Of a stretch of DNA of 64,000 nt, positions 54,501 to 64,000 are shown one piece after another. Source of the stretch: Chthonomonadia bacterium. Its GTDB lineage: Bacteria; Armatimonadota; HRBIN16. The stretch spans positions 1 to 64,000 of the forward strand of contig JABUFA010000007.1 in NCBI GenBank assembly GCA_013314755.1, in the 5' to 3' direction. Position 1 is the stretch's first letter. Each line of letters opens with the position of its first letter. A model generated the notes under the pieces. That model worked only from the letters and a program-made list of their open reading frames with translations, had not been told where the DNA came from and did not search any database. The position numbers were made by a program, and so were the translations under genes.

Positions 54501-54841
54501 CTTCTCACTCCTGTTGGTTTATTCTGTTGGGATGCTCTGTGGTGACAAGACTCGCGCTTGTCCCAGCACGATGCCTCTTATCAGTTGCCCTCCGTTTGTC
54601 ACCATGAAGCAGAGCCAGTCCCTGCCCGGCAGCGAGAGCCGGATAGACTTAAGGGCACAAAGACCCATTAACAGAGACCGCTTCGCTGCCCAACCGGCGG
54701 TGCACTTTTTCAGCATAACACAAACAGAGCATAAGAGGCAACAACAATGCGACCTTTACGTCGCAACAAATCGTACGGGAAGCCGTTTCTTGAGGTATCA
54801 TCACAGAGGTTAACAACCATTATAGCGTGCAGGAGGAAGCA
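54501..54841. other. intergenic region between divergent genes
   Basis: The 341-nt gap separates the GH38-like gene (minus) from the CoA-binding gene (plus). A 65-codon open frame exists on the minus strand (54519-54716) but has no recognisable features and ends just before the GH38-like start. Promoters for both genes must lie here. No palindromic repeats of families A-C are seen. Confidence 0.5.
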
Positions 54842-55246
54842 ATGATTCCTGAGCAGACCATCCGTTCGTTCCTGAGCGCACGTCCGATAGCGGTGTTTGG
54901 TGTGTCGCGCGACCCTGAGAAATACGGCTACAAGGTGTACCGCACGCTGAAAGAGAAGGGGCTGAAAGTGTACGGCGTTAACCCCCGTGCGAGCGAAGTG
55001 GACGGCGACCCGCTGTATCCCGACCTGCAGTCCCTGCCCGAAGTGCCACAGGCTATCGTCACAGTGGTGCCGCCAGAGGTCACCCGAAGCGTGGTAGAGC
55101 AGGCTTTGCAGGCAGGCGTTCGGCTTATCTGGATGCAGCCCGGTTCCGAACACCCCGAAGCCATCCAGAAAGCAGAGCAGGCAGGCGCGACCGTGGTGCA
55201 CGGCGGACCCTGCATCATGGTTGTCGCCAGGACGCACCTGCCTTAA
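54842..55246 (+). CDS. CoA-binding domain protein (YccU type)
   Basis: The 134-aa protein is a single Rossmann domain: IAVFGVSRDPEKYGYKVYRTLKEKGLKVYGVNP is the CoA-binding start, and AIVTVVPPEVTRSVVEQAL and GVRLIWMQPGSEHPEA follow. Such stand-alone proteins bind CoA or acyl-CoA; their role is not known. I chose ATG 54842 with AGGAGG upstream. Its stop TAA (55244-55246) shares the palindrome TTAA with the stop of the convergent secretin gene. Confidence 0.9.
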   Translation: MIPEQTIRSFLSARPIAVFGVSRDPEKYGYKVYRTLKEKGLKVYGVNPRASEVDGDPLYPDLQSLPEVPQAIVTVVPPEVTRSVVEQALQAGVRLIWMQPGSEHPEAIQKAEQAGATVVHGGPCIMVVARTHLP

Positions 55247-56910
55247 GGTTTTTGCGGTTCCAGCATCCTCTGGCGGATGTTCTGTTCCTGCTGAGAGTCC
55301 TTCAGCCGACCCTGGTCGGTAAGGATGTGCGGCGTCACGAAGATGAGCAGTTCCGAGTTGATGCGGCTGGTCTTCGTGCCCTGGAACAGCGGTCCCACTA
55401 TCGGCAGGTCGCCCAGAATGGGTATTTTCGTGTTCGTTTTGTACTCCTGACGCTGGGTTAATCCGCCGATGACGATGGTTTCGCCGTCCTTCACGCGCAC
55501 GGTGGTTTGCGCCCGCCGCGTAGAAAGCACAGGCATGCCCGTCTCGCGGTCCAGTTCGCTGATGTTGCTCACCTCTGGCTCGATGGTGAGCGTGATTTCG
55601 CCATTGCCGCCCGTCCATGGGCGCACCGAAAGCTTCACACCCACATCCACGCCCTGAATGCGCTCCTGCTTGCCTCCGTAAGAGGTAACCTCCACCTTGA
55701 TGAACTTGGTCTGCCCGATAAAGATGTCGGCGTTCTGACCATTGACCGCTGCCATTCGCGGGTTTGCCCGAACGCGCGCCCTGCCCTGTGCCTCCAGCGC
55801 ATCCAGCCTCGCCTTGAACTCCTCGGGCAGTGTACCGACCGTGCGATACAGAAAGTCGCCCGTGCCCGAATCGGAGGCGGTGGTAATCCAGCTATCGGTA
55901 AACGAAAGCCCTAAGGAGGCAGAGATGTCCTCGGTAGAAGAAATCTCCACCGCCAGCGCTTCTATCATAATCTGGGGCGGCGGCAGGTCAATCTTCTGGA
56001 AGTCGGCGCGAATCTTTTCCAGCATCTGCGTGGGAGCGGTCACCACCACGGCGTTCTGCGCCTCGTTCACGTGCAAGTAGCTGTAAAGGAAGGTGGGCAA
56101 CAGTCCCGATGCCACCTGTGCCTTGATGTACTTCATGCGGAACGATTCGGTTCCCGACAGGCGGTAAGGCGCCAGGTCGGTCGGTACGCCATCGCTGACC
56201 ATGTACACCCCGTTTACCTCCGACAGCGCCAGTCCATACGCGCTGGCGATGCCGCGTATCATCTCATCCACAGGCAGGTTATCCACCGACATGGAGACCT
56301 CGCGGTTGCGCACCGAGTCGTCCACAGCGATGTTCACTCCCGTCCGCCGGGCGATTTCCGCCATCAGCTGGTACAGGCGCGTCTTCACGCTGTGCACCGA
56401 CAGCAGACCGTTCTCGTACTCTATATGCAGTTGGGCGGCGGCTTCGGTACGCACAGCCTGGTTGTTCGTGGTCTGTCTGCCTACCAGCGTGCGTTCACTG
56501 CTAACGGTGATAATCACGCTCTGCTGGTCGTTACTGCGTTCCACGTTCACCCGCGAGGGTTCAAACAGCGCAACTACCATCGATACCCCGATACCCTCTA
56601 CCGCGTTCTGGGGAACCGATAGCTGGATGTAGCTCACGGGGAACTTGCTCACGTCAATGAAGTTCTTGCCGATTTGCGATTTGGCGTTCGTAAAGAGCAG
56701 GGCGATACGGTTGCGCCTGCCGTACAGCATCCCCCAGTTACCGCCTTCCGGCTGCCACTCCAGCACACCGTCGGCGCGAACCGTTATTTGAACGCCGTTG
56801 CTCAGCTGGTCGGCACGGATCTCGGTGATATTGCAGTATGCAGAGGTCTGCGCCAGTGCGGGCACAGCTAGGAACAGCCCCAGTATGGTTGCAACAAAGG
56901 TGCGTCTCAT
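55243..56910 (-). CDS. secretin-like protein, copy 1 of 3
   Basis: The 555-aa exported protein has a signal peptide (FVATILGLFLAVPALAQ), an AMIN-like beta domain to about residue 150, an STN/N0-like segment (YQLMAEIARRTGVNIAVDDSVRNREVSMSVDNLPVDEMI), an N1-like domain (VNEAQNAVVVTAPTQMLEKIRADF) and the C-terminal secretin core with TKIPILGDLPIVGPLFQG and SELLIFVTPHIL. Secretins form outer-membrane gates for type II secretion or type IV pili (PilQ, GspD). I start it at ATG 56910, which overlaps copy 2's stop by 4 nt; the open frame upstream to 57306 is a shadow. Confidence 0.9.
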   Translation of the reverse strand: MRRTFVATILGLFLAVPALAQTSAYCNITEIRADQLSNGVQITVRADGVLEWQPEGGNWGMLYGRRNRIALLFTNAKSQIGKNFIDVSKFPVSYIQLSVPQNAVEGIGVSMVVALFEPSRVNVERSNDQQSVIITVSSERTLVGRQTTNNQAVRTEAAAQLHIEYENGLLSVHSVKTRLYQLMAEIARRTGVNIAVDDSVRNREVSMSVDNLPVDEMIRGIASAYGLALSEVNGVYMVSDGVPTDLAPYRLSGTESFRMKYIKAQVASGLLPTFLYSYLHVNEAQNAVVVTAPTQMLEKIRADFQKIDLPPPQIMIEALAVEISSTEDISASLGLSFTDSWITTASDSGTGDFLYRTVGTLPEEFKARLDALEAQGRARVRANPRMAAVNGQNADIFIGQTKFIKVEVTSYGGKQERIQGVDVGVKLSVRPWTGGNGEITLTIEPEVSNISELDRETGMPVLSTRRAQTTVRVKDGETIVIGGLTQRQEYKTNTKIPILGDLPIVGPLFQGTKTSRINSELLIFVTPHILTDQGRLKDSQQEQNIRQRMLEPQKP

Positions 56911-58637
56911 TGGATACTGCTGACCTCCCTGTGTGTTGAAGTGATGATACGCGGTGTCACGAAGATTGCCAGTTCCGTAGTGGTATGGCGTTGGGTGCGC
57001 ACCCGGAAGAGCCCCCCAATCAAGGGAAGGTCGCCCAGAATGGGTACTTTGCGCGTCAGGGTGTCCTGCTGTTGCAGTTTCAAACCACCAATCAACAGGG
57101 TTTCGCCGTCGCGAAGGAGAAGGGTGGTCTCCGCCCTGCGCGTGGAAGTTGTCGGCAGTCCGGTGGTGACGTCCAGCTCCGCCACGGCGGTCACCTGCGG
57201 CACAACGGTTGCCAGAATCACTCCTTCCGCCCCCACCCAGCAGCTCATCTCCAGGCTCGCGCCCACATCCACCGGGATAACGCGCGTGATAAAGGCTTGC
57301 GACCACTCCTCAAAGTAGTCCGCCTTGATATATCGCTGTTGCCCGCTGAAGATGCGTGCCTTCTGCCCGTTAAGTGCGATCGCGGTGGGCTTTGCGCGGA
57401 TACGTACCTTGCCCTGAGCCTGCAGGGCACGCAGGCGGGTTTCGATATCGGTGCGTGGGACGCCGGTTATCCGATAGGTGAGATCGCCTGTGCCCACGTT
57501 CACCGTCGCCTGGTTGTGTGCGTCGGCGATGGCAAAACGCAGAACGTTCTCGCTTTCGGCGGTATCGCTGATCTCCACAACCAGCGCGTCTATCTGCACA
57601 TGCGGCACCGGGCGGTCAATCCGGCGGATATCCTCCCGCACCTTCTGCACCAGCGCAGGCGGTCCCACCACGGTCAGGGAGTTCTCGCCGGCGTTCACGC
57701 GCAGGTATCTCAGCAGGAACTCGGGCAGGCTGTTGCGGGCGGACGCTGCGCTGATATAGTAAAGGGGGATTTTTTCCAGCGTGCTCTGCAGATAGGTGCT
57801 CATACTGCCCACAGCCCCCTCGCCAATTGCCCATGCGCCATCGGTACGCCCCAGCTCCAGCCCGTATCCCACGGCGATGACGTGCAGGGCTTCTTCGGGA
57901 GAGATCTCCTGCAGGCAAAGGCTGACCACCCGTTCCAGGTCGGGGTCTACCAGCACCACCTGCCCTGTCCGGCGGGCGAATTCGCGGAGCAGTTCGCGCA
58001 GGTCGGCGTTGAGGGCAAACAGGCTCACCGTGTCGCCGTCCGTCTCTATCTGCAGTTCGGAAGTTGCCACCTCGCCCGGCTTGCGTCGCTGGACGGGCGG
58101 CATGGTGCGTCGGTCGCTGGTGACCAGGATAATCAGCGAACGCTGGTCCTGGGTTTGTCGAATGCTGAAGGTGGGACCGTCATACGGCAGTGACCCGAAA
58201 TCCACCTCTTCCCCGCCCACTCTGCCCGAGCGCAGAACGCCCGGAGCAAACAGCACTATCCGCATATCCACGCCCAGCCCATCGGGGGTATCGGAGGGCA
58301 GAGACACCTCCACGTGGCTGACCGGATAGATGCCCACGTCCACGAAACTGCTGACCTGCGAGCGGGCGTTGGTCACCCGGAAAGGGATTTCCAGAATCGG
58401 CTTGCGCGGGTCGCCTCCGTCCCGCCGTTCTGCCCGCGCCGTGTCCACGAACCGCTCGGGGTCAAATTGCAGGCGCATCAAGCCATCCGCGCGGATGGTC
58501 ACCTGCACCGCGTTGCCGATACGCTGGCTCTCCACCGCCACGATGTTGCAGAAGGGTATGCGACGCTGGGCGGTGGACGGTAAGGTGCACAGCGCGGTCA
58601 GCACTATAGCGATGGCGAAGAGGCTAACGCGTTTCAT
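56907..58637 (-). CDS. secretin-like protein, copy 2 of 3
   Basis: The 576-aa protein has a signal peptide (SLFAIAIVLTALCTLPSTAQ), an AMIN-like domain, the STN-like LLREFARRTGQVVLVDPDLERVVSLCLQEISPEEAL, NSLTVVGPPALVQKVREDIRR and the secretin core RKVPILGDLPLIGGLFRVRTQ with TELAIFVTPRIIT. It is similar in plan to copies 1 and 3. It overlaps both neighbours (4 and 14 nt), so the three are one operon. Confidence 0.9.
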   Translation of the reverse strand: MKRVSLFAIAIVLTALCTLPSTAQRRIPFCNIVAVESQRIGNAVQVTIRADGLMRLQFDPERFVDTARAERRDGGDPRKPILEIPFRVTNARSQVSSFVDVGIYPVSHVEVSLPSDTPDGLGVDMRIVLFAPGVLRSGRVGGEEVDFGSLPYDGPTFSIRQTQDQRSLIILVTSDRRTMPPVQRRKPGEVATSELQIETDGDTVSLFALNADLRELLREFARRTGQVVLVDPDLERVVSLCLQEISPEEALHVIAVGYGLELGRTDGAWAIGEGAVGSMSTYLQSTLEKIPLYYISAASARNSLPEFLLRYLRVNAGENSLTVVGPPALVQKVREDIRRIDRPVPHVQIDALVVEISDTAESENVLRFAIADAHNQATVNVGTGDLTYRITGVPRTDIETRLRALQAQGKVRIRAKPTAIALNGQKARIFSGQQRYIKADYFEEWSQAFITRVIPVDVGASLEMSCWVGAEGVILATVVPQVTAVAELDVTTGLPTTSTRRAETTLLLRDGETLLIGGLKLQQQDTLTRKVPILGDLPLIGGLFRVRTQRHTTTELAIFVTPRIITSTHREVSSIQ

Positions 58638-59961
58638 GGCTTTCGTCTTGCAGGAAGTGTTTCTTCAGAGCCTCCTCCTGCTCGGCGGGCAGGTGTCCGG
58701 TCTGCGAGAGGATGCGGGGCGTGATGAAGATCGCCATCTCGGTCATGACCTCTTTGGTGTCCTCCGAGCGGAAAAACTGCCCGATGAGCGGAATATCTCC
58801 CAGAATGGGTATCTTCGTCTTCGTGGACATCAGCTCGCGCTGAACCAGCCCGCCGATGATGATGGTATCGCCATCGCGCACGCGCACGGTGGTCTCGGCG
58901 CGGCGGGTGCTTTTGTCGGGCAAGCCCGTTTTGGGGTCGGGGGCACTCAGCACGCTGATTTCCGGCTCCACGTCCACAATAATCTCGCCCTCGCCGCCTG
59001 TCCACGGCGTGATGTTCAGGCGCACACCAGCATCGATAAAGTTGGTCTGGCGGAAGAAGTCACCACCCCCGCCGATGCTGACCGGCGTGCTGAGATAGCG
59101 CTGTTTGCCGATGAAGATGCTCGCCCGCTGACCGCTGACGGTGGCGATGCGCGGGTTGGCGTGCACACGTGCCTTGCCCTGGGTGACCAGCGCACGCAGG
59201 CTGGTGAAGAACTCCGTCGGCAGGGTCATGACCGACTGGAAGGTTATCTGCCCCAGCGGCGAGTCCACCGTCAGGCTTCGTCGGTCGTTGCTCCAGCCCC
59301 ATCGCGCTCGGAACTCGCGCGCAGCCGAATCGGTAAACTCCACCATCAGCACATCTACCATAATCTGTGCCGCGGGGATATCGAACTGCTTGATGTCTTC
59401 GCGGAACTTTTTCAGCACCTCCGGCGGTGCGGACAGAATCACCGCGTTCTGCTCGGCGTTGGTCTTTACATGGTCCTGCAGGAACACCGGCAGAAGGGAT
59501 TTGGCGTTGGGAGCCAGCACGTACTGCGTGGTGATGGTGTCGATGTCGCTCAAAAGATACGAGGAGGGACTGCGTGGAATGCCCTCGCTAATCATGAAGA
59601 TGCCGTTGACCTCACGATAGGACAGCCCGTATGCCGCGGCGATGACCTCCAGGATGCGCGTCACGGGCATGTTGACCAGATTGATGGTGACCGTCCGGCG
59701 AACAGTGTCGTCCACAATCAGGCGGATGCCCGTCTCTCTGGCAAGGCGGGTGAGCAGTTCCTGGGCGTCCACTCCCGCAGCGAACACCGATACCCCTTCC
59801 GCCCCGGCGGTAATCTGCAGAGAGGGAAGCTGTTGTCCGTTGTTCTGCACGGGAGGGGAGGGACCGTTTCCGCCAGGCTGGCCGTTCTCTTGCGCCAGAA
59901 GTGTGCCCGTCAGCCCGAAAAGCAGTACCAGCGCGACGGCAAAGCGATTCCAGACCCACAT
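58624..59961 (-). CDS. secretin-like protein, copy 3 of 3
   Basis: The 445-aa protein is the first gene of the run. It has a signal peptide (FAVALVLLFGLTGTLLAQ), a Pro/Gly/Asn-rich linker, the STN-like ELLTRLARETGIRLIVDDTVRRTVTINLVNMPVTRILEVI, TNAEQNAVILSAPPEVLKKFRED and the core TKIPILGDIPLIGQFFRSED with MAIFITPRIL. It lacks the AMIN-like N-terminal domain of the other two. No PilM-P or Gsp genes lie beside it. Confidence 0.9.
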   Translation of the reverse strand: MWVWNRFAVALVLLFGLTGTLLAQENGQPGGNGPSPPVQNNGQQLPSLQITAGAEGVSVFAAGVDAQELLTRLARETGIRLIVDDTVRRTVTINLVNMPVTRILEVIAAAYGLSYREVNGIFMISEGIPRSPSSYLLSDIDTITTQYVLAPNAKSLLPVFLQDHVKTNAEQNAVILSAPPEVLKKFREDIKQFDIPAAQIMVDVLMVEFTDSAAREFRARWGWSNDRRSLTVDSPLGQITFQSVMTLPTEFFTSLRALVTQGKARVHANPRIATVSGQRASIFIGKQRYLSTPVSIGGGGDFFRQTNFIDAGVRLNITPWTGGEGEIIVDVEPEISVLSAPDPKTGLPDKSTRRAETTVRVRDGDTIIIGGLVQRELMSTKTKIPILGDIPLIGQFFRSEDTKEVMTEMAIFITPRILSQTGHLPAEQEEALKKHFLQDESHETR

Positions 59962-60082
59962 GCCACAGTAACCCCTTTCGGCGAGATGCGTGTTAGATTT
60001 AGGCAGAAGCGCACGAAATGCCTGCCCCTGATGGGTTGACTACACCACATATAGTGACGTCAGCCGCGGCGGGAAGTTTCGG

Positions 60083-60907
60083 CTAGAACACCTTCTGCTC
60101 AATGCCCAGCTGTTCGCACAGACAGCGAATCTCCTCGGGTGTTAACCCTTGCGCCATCTCGCCGTTCACCAGGTTCAGATACTCGTAGCGTGCCCCCGTC
60201 TCGGCGTACTCGATCCGGTCTAACGCTCGCTTCACCGACGCATCCGAACGCGCCATCACGCCATGCTTCGCCCACACCACCACGCGGTGCACACGCAGTT
60301 TCTCCATCGTCGCCTGCATCAGCTCGGGCGAACCGGGCAGGAGAAACGGCACCAGCCCCACGCCTTCAGGCAGTTGCACGATACATTCGGGCTGCCAGCG
60401 CAGGATATGTTGGTTCAGATAACGCTCATCCTGATAGCGCGGGATGTGGCTGAGGTAGGTCAGATGCAGGGGCTGTGCGTGGATCAGCGCGTGAAAGTTG
60501 GTGCCGGTGCGCGAAATCTGGTCGGCGTGTACTGCCAGATGGCTGTTGAACTCGCTGGTCAGCCTCTCGAACAGCCGCCGGGGCGAGGTGTACAGGGTGG
60601 CGGTCTGCCCATCGGGGTTCACTCGCACCGCGCCGAGGTTTGCCTCGGGGTCGTGGGCGATTTCACGCAGGCGTCTGCCCGAACCGGTGACGAGGAACAG
60701 CCCGTCGTGCAATTCGGGCACCGGCGTCGGCAGGGGGATGGTCTCTTCCAGCGGAAAGCGGCGACGGGGGTCTACCTCCCAGCCGAGATATACCGAGATG
60801 TTGCCGGCGGCGCCTTCACTGGCTTCAATTTCGGCAAGACGCTGACCCGCTTCGCCAATCAGGGCGAGTATCTCGCCAAGGTCAGGATAGGGTGGTTGAA
60901 CAGGCAT
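60083..60907 (-). CDS. class II aldolase/adducin family protein (rhamnulose-1-phosphate-aldolase-like)
   Basis: The 274-aa protein, started at ATG 60907, has the zinc aldolase fold. NFHALIHAQPLHLTYLS carries the first two zinc histidines (HxH), and VVWAKHGVMARS holds the third. The overall layout and the C-terminal DRIEYAETGARYEYLNLV resemble RhaD, which splits L-rhamnulose-1-phosphate. It fits with the dTDP-rhamnose and sugar genes in the window, but the true substrate could be another ketose phosphate. It follows miaB by 4 nt. Confidence 0.83.
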   Translation of the reverse strand: MPVQPPYPDLGEILALIGEAGQRLAEIEASEGAAGNISVYLGWEVDPRRRFPLEETIPLPTPVPELHDGLFLVTGSGRRLREIAHDPEANLGAVRVNPDGQTATLYTSPRRLFERLTSEFNSHLAVHADQISRTGTNFHALIHAQPLHLTYLSHIPRYQDERYLNQHILRWQPECIVQLPEGVGLVPFLLPGSPELMQATMEKLRVHRVVVWAKHGVMARSDASVKRALDRIEYAETGARYEYLNLVNGEMAQGLTPEEIRCLCEQLGIEQKVF

Positions 60908-60911
60908 GTTT

Positions 60912-62267
<1,356 letters not shown>

Positions 62268-62303
62268 CTGCGTTCCCCTCGTTCCCCTTTCTTTTGCAAA
62301 AAT

Positions 62304-62347
62304 ATTATAGCATACAGGAACAGGAGACGGTATTTAGCGTGTATAAT
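62304..62347. promoter_or_regulatory. divergent -10 elements
   Basis: On the minus strand TATAAT at 62304-62309 serves miaB (start 62267). On the plus strand TATAAT at 62342-62347 serves the Cys-rich gene (start 62401). Neither has a good -35 at 17 nt. AAGGAGG at 62386-62392 precedes the plus-strand gene. Confidence 0.45.
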
Positions 62348-62400
62348 AAAGTAAGCACTACCTACACGACAATCAAACAACTGCACAAGGAGGAAAAAGG

Positions 62401-62856
62401 ATGCGTAAGCGTTTTGTGGGGATTGGAGCGGTGCTGTTGCTTGGCATCGCGACGGTGCTGTGGGTATCCGCCAATCCGCAGGATAAGCCTTCGGTGAAGC
62501 CTGCTGTGATGAAGTCGGGTTCCTGCTGTCCCAGCGAGGGCGCAGTGAAGGCAACCTCAGCACAGGCAAAGAGCGACGTGAAGCCGGTGGCACTGCAGGA
62601 AGGCAAGTCAGCCTGCCCTTACGCAGCAAAAGCAGCAGCTGCTGCGAACGGCACGAAGAACTGCGCCGATTGCCCGCAGACCAGGTCCAACACGGCTACG
62701 GTAGCGGCGAAAGACAATCCGCACGGTGGTTGCCCGTTCATGAAGTCCACCAGCAAGGCAATGGAGGCGAAGGCAAAGCCCGCTCCTGCCAAGCCAGCGG
62801 TGAAGGCTGTTCAGGCGAAGAAGACCAACGGCGCGAAGGCGGAGAAGAGCCTGTAA
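62401..62856 (+). CDS. small exported Cys-, Lys- and Ala-rich protein of unknown function
   Basis: The 151-aa protein has a clear signal peptide (VGIGAVLLLGIATVLWVSA). The mature part is very rich in Ala, Lys and Pro, with cysteines in short motifs: SCCPSEG, ACPYAAK, CADCPQ and GCPFMKS. The last ~40 residues are Lys/Ala/Pro repeats, likely disordered. The repeated C-P pairs could bind metal. Spaced ~22-36 residues apart, they look like a loose repeat. A terminator follows. No family is recognised, and the coding region is real by the promoter, ribosome binding site and terminator. Confidence 0.85.
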   Translation: MRKRFVGIGAVLLLGIATVLWVSANPQDKPSVKPAVMKSGSCCPSEGAVKATSAQAKSDVKPVALQEGKSACPYAAKAAAAANGTKNCADCPQTRSNTATVAAKDNPHGGCPFMKSTSKAMEAKAKPAPAKPAVKAVQAKKTNGAKAEKSL

Positions 62857-62887
62857 CGGTTCGGACGCGGTCTACTTTTGCAGGTCC

Positions 62888-62930
62888 GGCGGAAGCGAAG
62901 GCGATCTTCGCTTCCGCCATCGTGTTTTTA
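62888..62930 (+). terminator. rho-independent terminator
   Basis: GGCGGAAGCGAAG (62888-62900) pairs perfectly with CTTCGCTTCCGCC (62906-62918) around GCGAT, followed by ATCGTGTTTTTA. It ends the Cys-rich gene, 31 nt after its stop. Confidence 0.9.
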
Positions 62931-63013
62931 TATCCCCTGCCCTTCCATAGAAGGAACCTGCCCCGTGTTGCCTCGAATCGCAGGGTAAGTATACTGCGCA
63001 AACGGAGGTTACC

Positions 63014-64000
63014 ATGCCACCTGTGAAGATAGCCCTTATCGGTGCAGGGAGTCGGTCGTTCGGACCGTCCACCATTCGCGATGTACTGTTGAGCAAGCCG
63101 CTGACCGAGGCGGGCGTGGAGCTGGTGCTGATGGATAAGGTTGCTGAACATCTGGTAGATGTGGAGCGATACGCCCGCTATGTGATAGAACGGCTCGGCG
63201 TGAAGGCGGAGGTTCGCGCCACCACCGACCTGCAGGAGGCTCTGGACGGAGCGCATTTTGTGGTCTCTGCCATTGAGGTCAACCGCTTCCTCTACTGGTC
63301 TCAGGACTTTCACATCCCGCGCAAGTACGGTTTCCGGCAGGTGTTCGGCGAGAACGGCGGACCGGGCGGGCTGTTTCACGCCCTGCGCAACATGGGTCCC
63401 ACGATAGAGATTGCCCGCACGATGGAACGGCTGTGCCCGGAGGCATGGCTCATCAACTTCACCAACCCCGAACACAAGCTGTGCGAGGCGGTATCGCGCC
63501 TGACCAGCATCCGCGTCGTGGGGCTGTGTCATGGCTTCTTTATGGGGCTGGAACAGATTGCGCGCATTCTGGATATTCCCGCGGAAGAGATAGATGCCAT
63601 CGCGTGCGGGATTAACCACTTCACCTGGTTCCAGAAGATACGCCATCGCCACACCGGCGAAGACCTGTACCCTCGCCTGCGCGAGGCGGAACGGGAGGGC
63701 GACTGGCTGTCCGACTGGCACGAGATTGGTCTGGGGCGCATCCTGTTCCGACGGTTTGGGCTGTGGCCTTCACCCGCCGCCAACCACTACGGCGAGTATA
63801 TCCGCTGGGCAGACGAGTTTGTATGCAGTGAACTGCAGTACTTTTACGACCCCGCCGATGGGCATCCGTGGCAGACGGGGCGCATCCCGGAGTTCGTCTA
63901 CTCGTTGACCGGCGACCCTACCCAACGCCCGTGGAAGCCTGAGCCGTCTCAGCCCTGGCGATTGGAAGATGCTCCCCTGCAACCGTCGGGCGAGCTGGCA
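63014..64000 (+). CDS. glycoside hydrolase family 4 enzyme (alpha-galactosidase/6-phospho-glucosidase-like), partial
   Basis: The gene runs off the window end; 329 codons are present. GH4 enzymes use NAD+ and Mn2+ to cleave sugars by an elimination route. KIALIGAGSRSFGPSTIRDV is the NAD-binding start, and ENGGPGGLFHALRN is family-like. GLCHGFFMGLEQI holds the metal-binding cysteine and GINHFTWFQKI the histidine. GGAGG lies before ATG 63014. Alpha-galactosidase (MelA-type) is the best guess, but alpha-glucosidase or glucuronidase activities are possible in the family. Confidence 0.9.
   Translation, partial: MPPVKIALIGAGSRSFGPSTIRDVLLSKPLTEAGVELVLMDKVAEHLVDVERYARYVIERLGVKAEVRATTDLQEALDGAHFVVSAIEVNRFLYWSQDFHIPRKYGFRQVFGENGGPGGLFHALRNMGPTIEIARTMERLCPEAWLINFTNPEHKLCEAVSRLTSIRVVGLCHGFFMGLEQIARILDIPAEEIDAIACGINHFTWFQKIRHRHTGEDLYPRLREAEREGDWLSDWHEIGLGRILFRRFGLWPSPAANHYGEYIRWADEFVCSELQYFYDPADGHPWQTGRIPEFVYSLTGDPTQRPWKPEPSQPWRLEDAPLQPSGELA

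Noticed and set aside
54519-54716. 65-codon minus-strand ORF in front of the GH38-like gene
   Set aside because: No recognisable domain and no clear ribosome binding site; kept only as a note in the intergenic entry.
56911-57307. N-terminal extension of secretin copy 1
   Set aside because: It overlaps copy 2 in another frame; the signal peptide begins at 56910.

Overview
The window looks like one stretch of chromosome from a Gram-negative-type, carbohydrate-degrading bacterium of the Armatimonadota or a close relative. This is inferred, not searched. The basis is a DUF1559-type prepilin (39810-40595), a DUF6785-type many-helix membrane protein, secretins, split heptose-activation genes (an outer-membrane sugar pathway), many glycoside hydrolases and gene-poor gaps packed with short palindromic repeats. 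A decayed PEP-CTERM protein also points to a diderm envelope. Most genes sit in tight runs with 1-41 nt overlaps.

Layout: 107-1447 GH1 beta-glucosidase. 1502-4493 a large protein of unknown function behind a sigma-like regulator. 4560-4890 repeats. 4923-8979 a minus-strand run (cyclophilin lipoprotein, Ntn asparaginase, RfaE2-type adenylyltransferase, 677-aa unknown). 9073-12246 an iron-uptake operon (DtxR-type regulator, FeoB split into G-domain and membrane ORFs, zinc ribbon, FeoA). 12345-13843 mnmE and tRNA-Ser(GGA). 13954-18560 a plus-strand operon (RmlD-like reductase, ileS, lspA, second RfaE2-type protein). 18561-23488 envelope sugar genes on the minus strand (two GT9 glycosyltransferases, an exported protein, heptose-7-P kinase).

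23620-31467 is a complete type III-A CRISPR interference module (cas6, cas10, csm2-csm5) followed by an array of eight 37-nt repeats and seven spacers. No cas1/cas2 and no CARF effector (Csm6-like) are in the window. 31468-34823 is a repeat-rich accessory stretch holding a Gfo/Idh/MocA dehydrogenase, a frameshifted PEP-CTERM remnant with its own terminator, a short promoter-to-terminator unit (small ORF or structured RNA) and an HNH endonuclease.

34824-45713 mixes an M28-PDZ peptidase, SurE, a DUF6785 membrane protein, a prepilin, an ADP-ribosylglycohydrolase-like protein, a GH42-like hydrolase and a zinc dehydrogenase. 45796-51805 is gltD-gltB (glutamate synthase). 51975-54500 is a GH38-like alpha-mannosidase. 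55243-59961 is a tandem run of three secretin-like proteins. 60083-62267 holds a class II aldolase and miaB, 62401-62856 a small Cys-rich exported protein, and 63014-64000 the start of a GH4 glycosidase that runs off the window.

Themes are sugar capture and breakdown (GH1, GH4, GH38, GH42-like, aldolase, dehydrogenases), envelope biogenesis (heptose activation, GT9, LspA, secretins, prepilin), ferrous iron uptake and RNA-guided defence. The least explained items are the 33741-33980 transcription unit, the three tandem secretins, the split FeoB, and the 677-aa and Cys-rich proteins.
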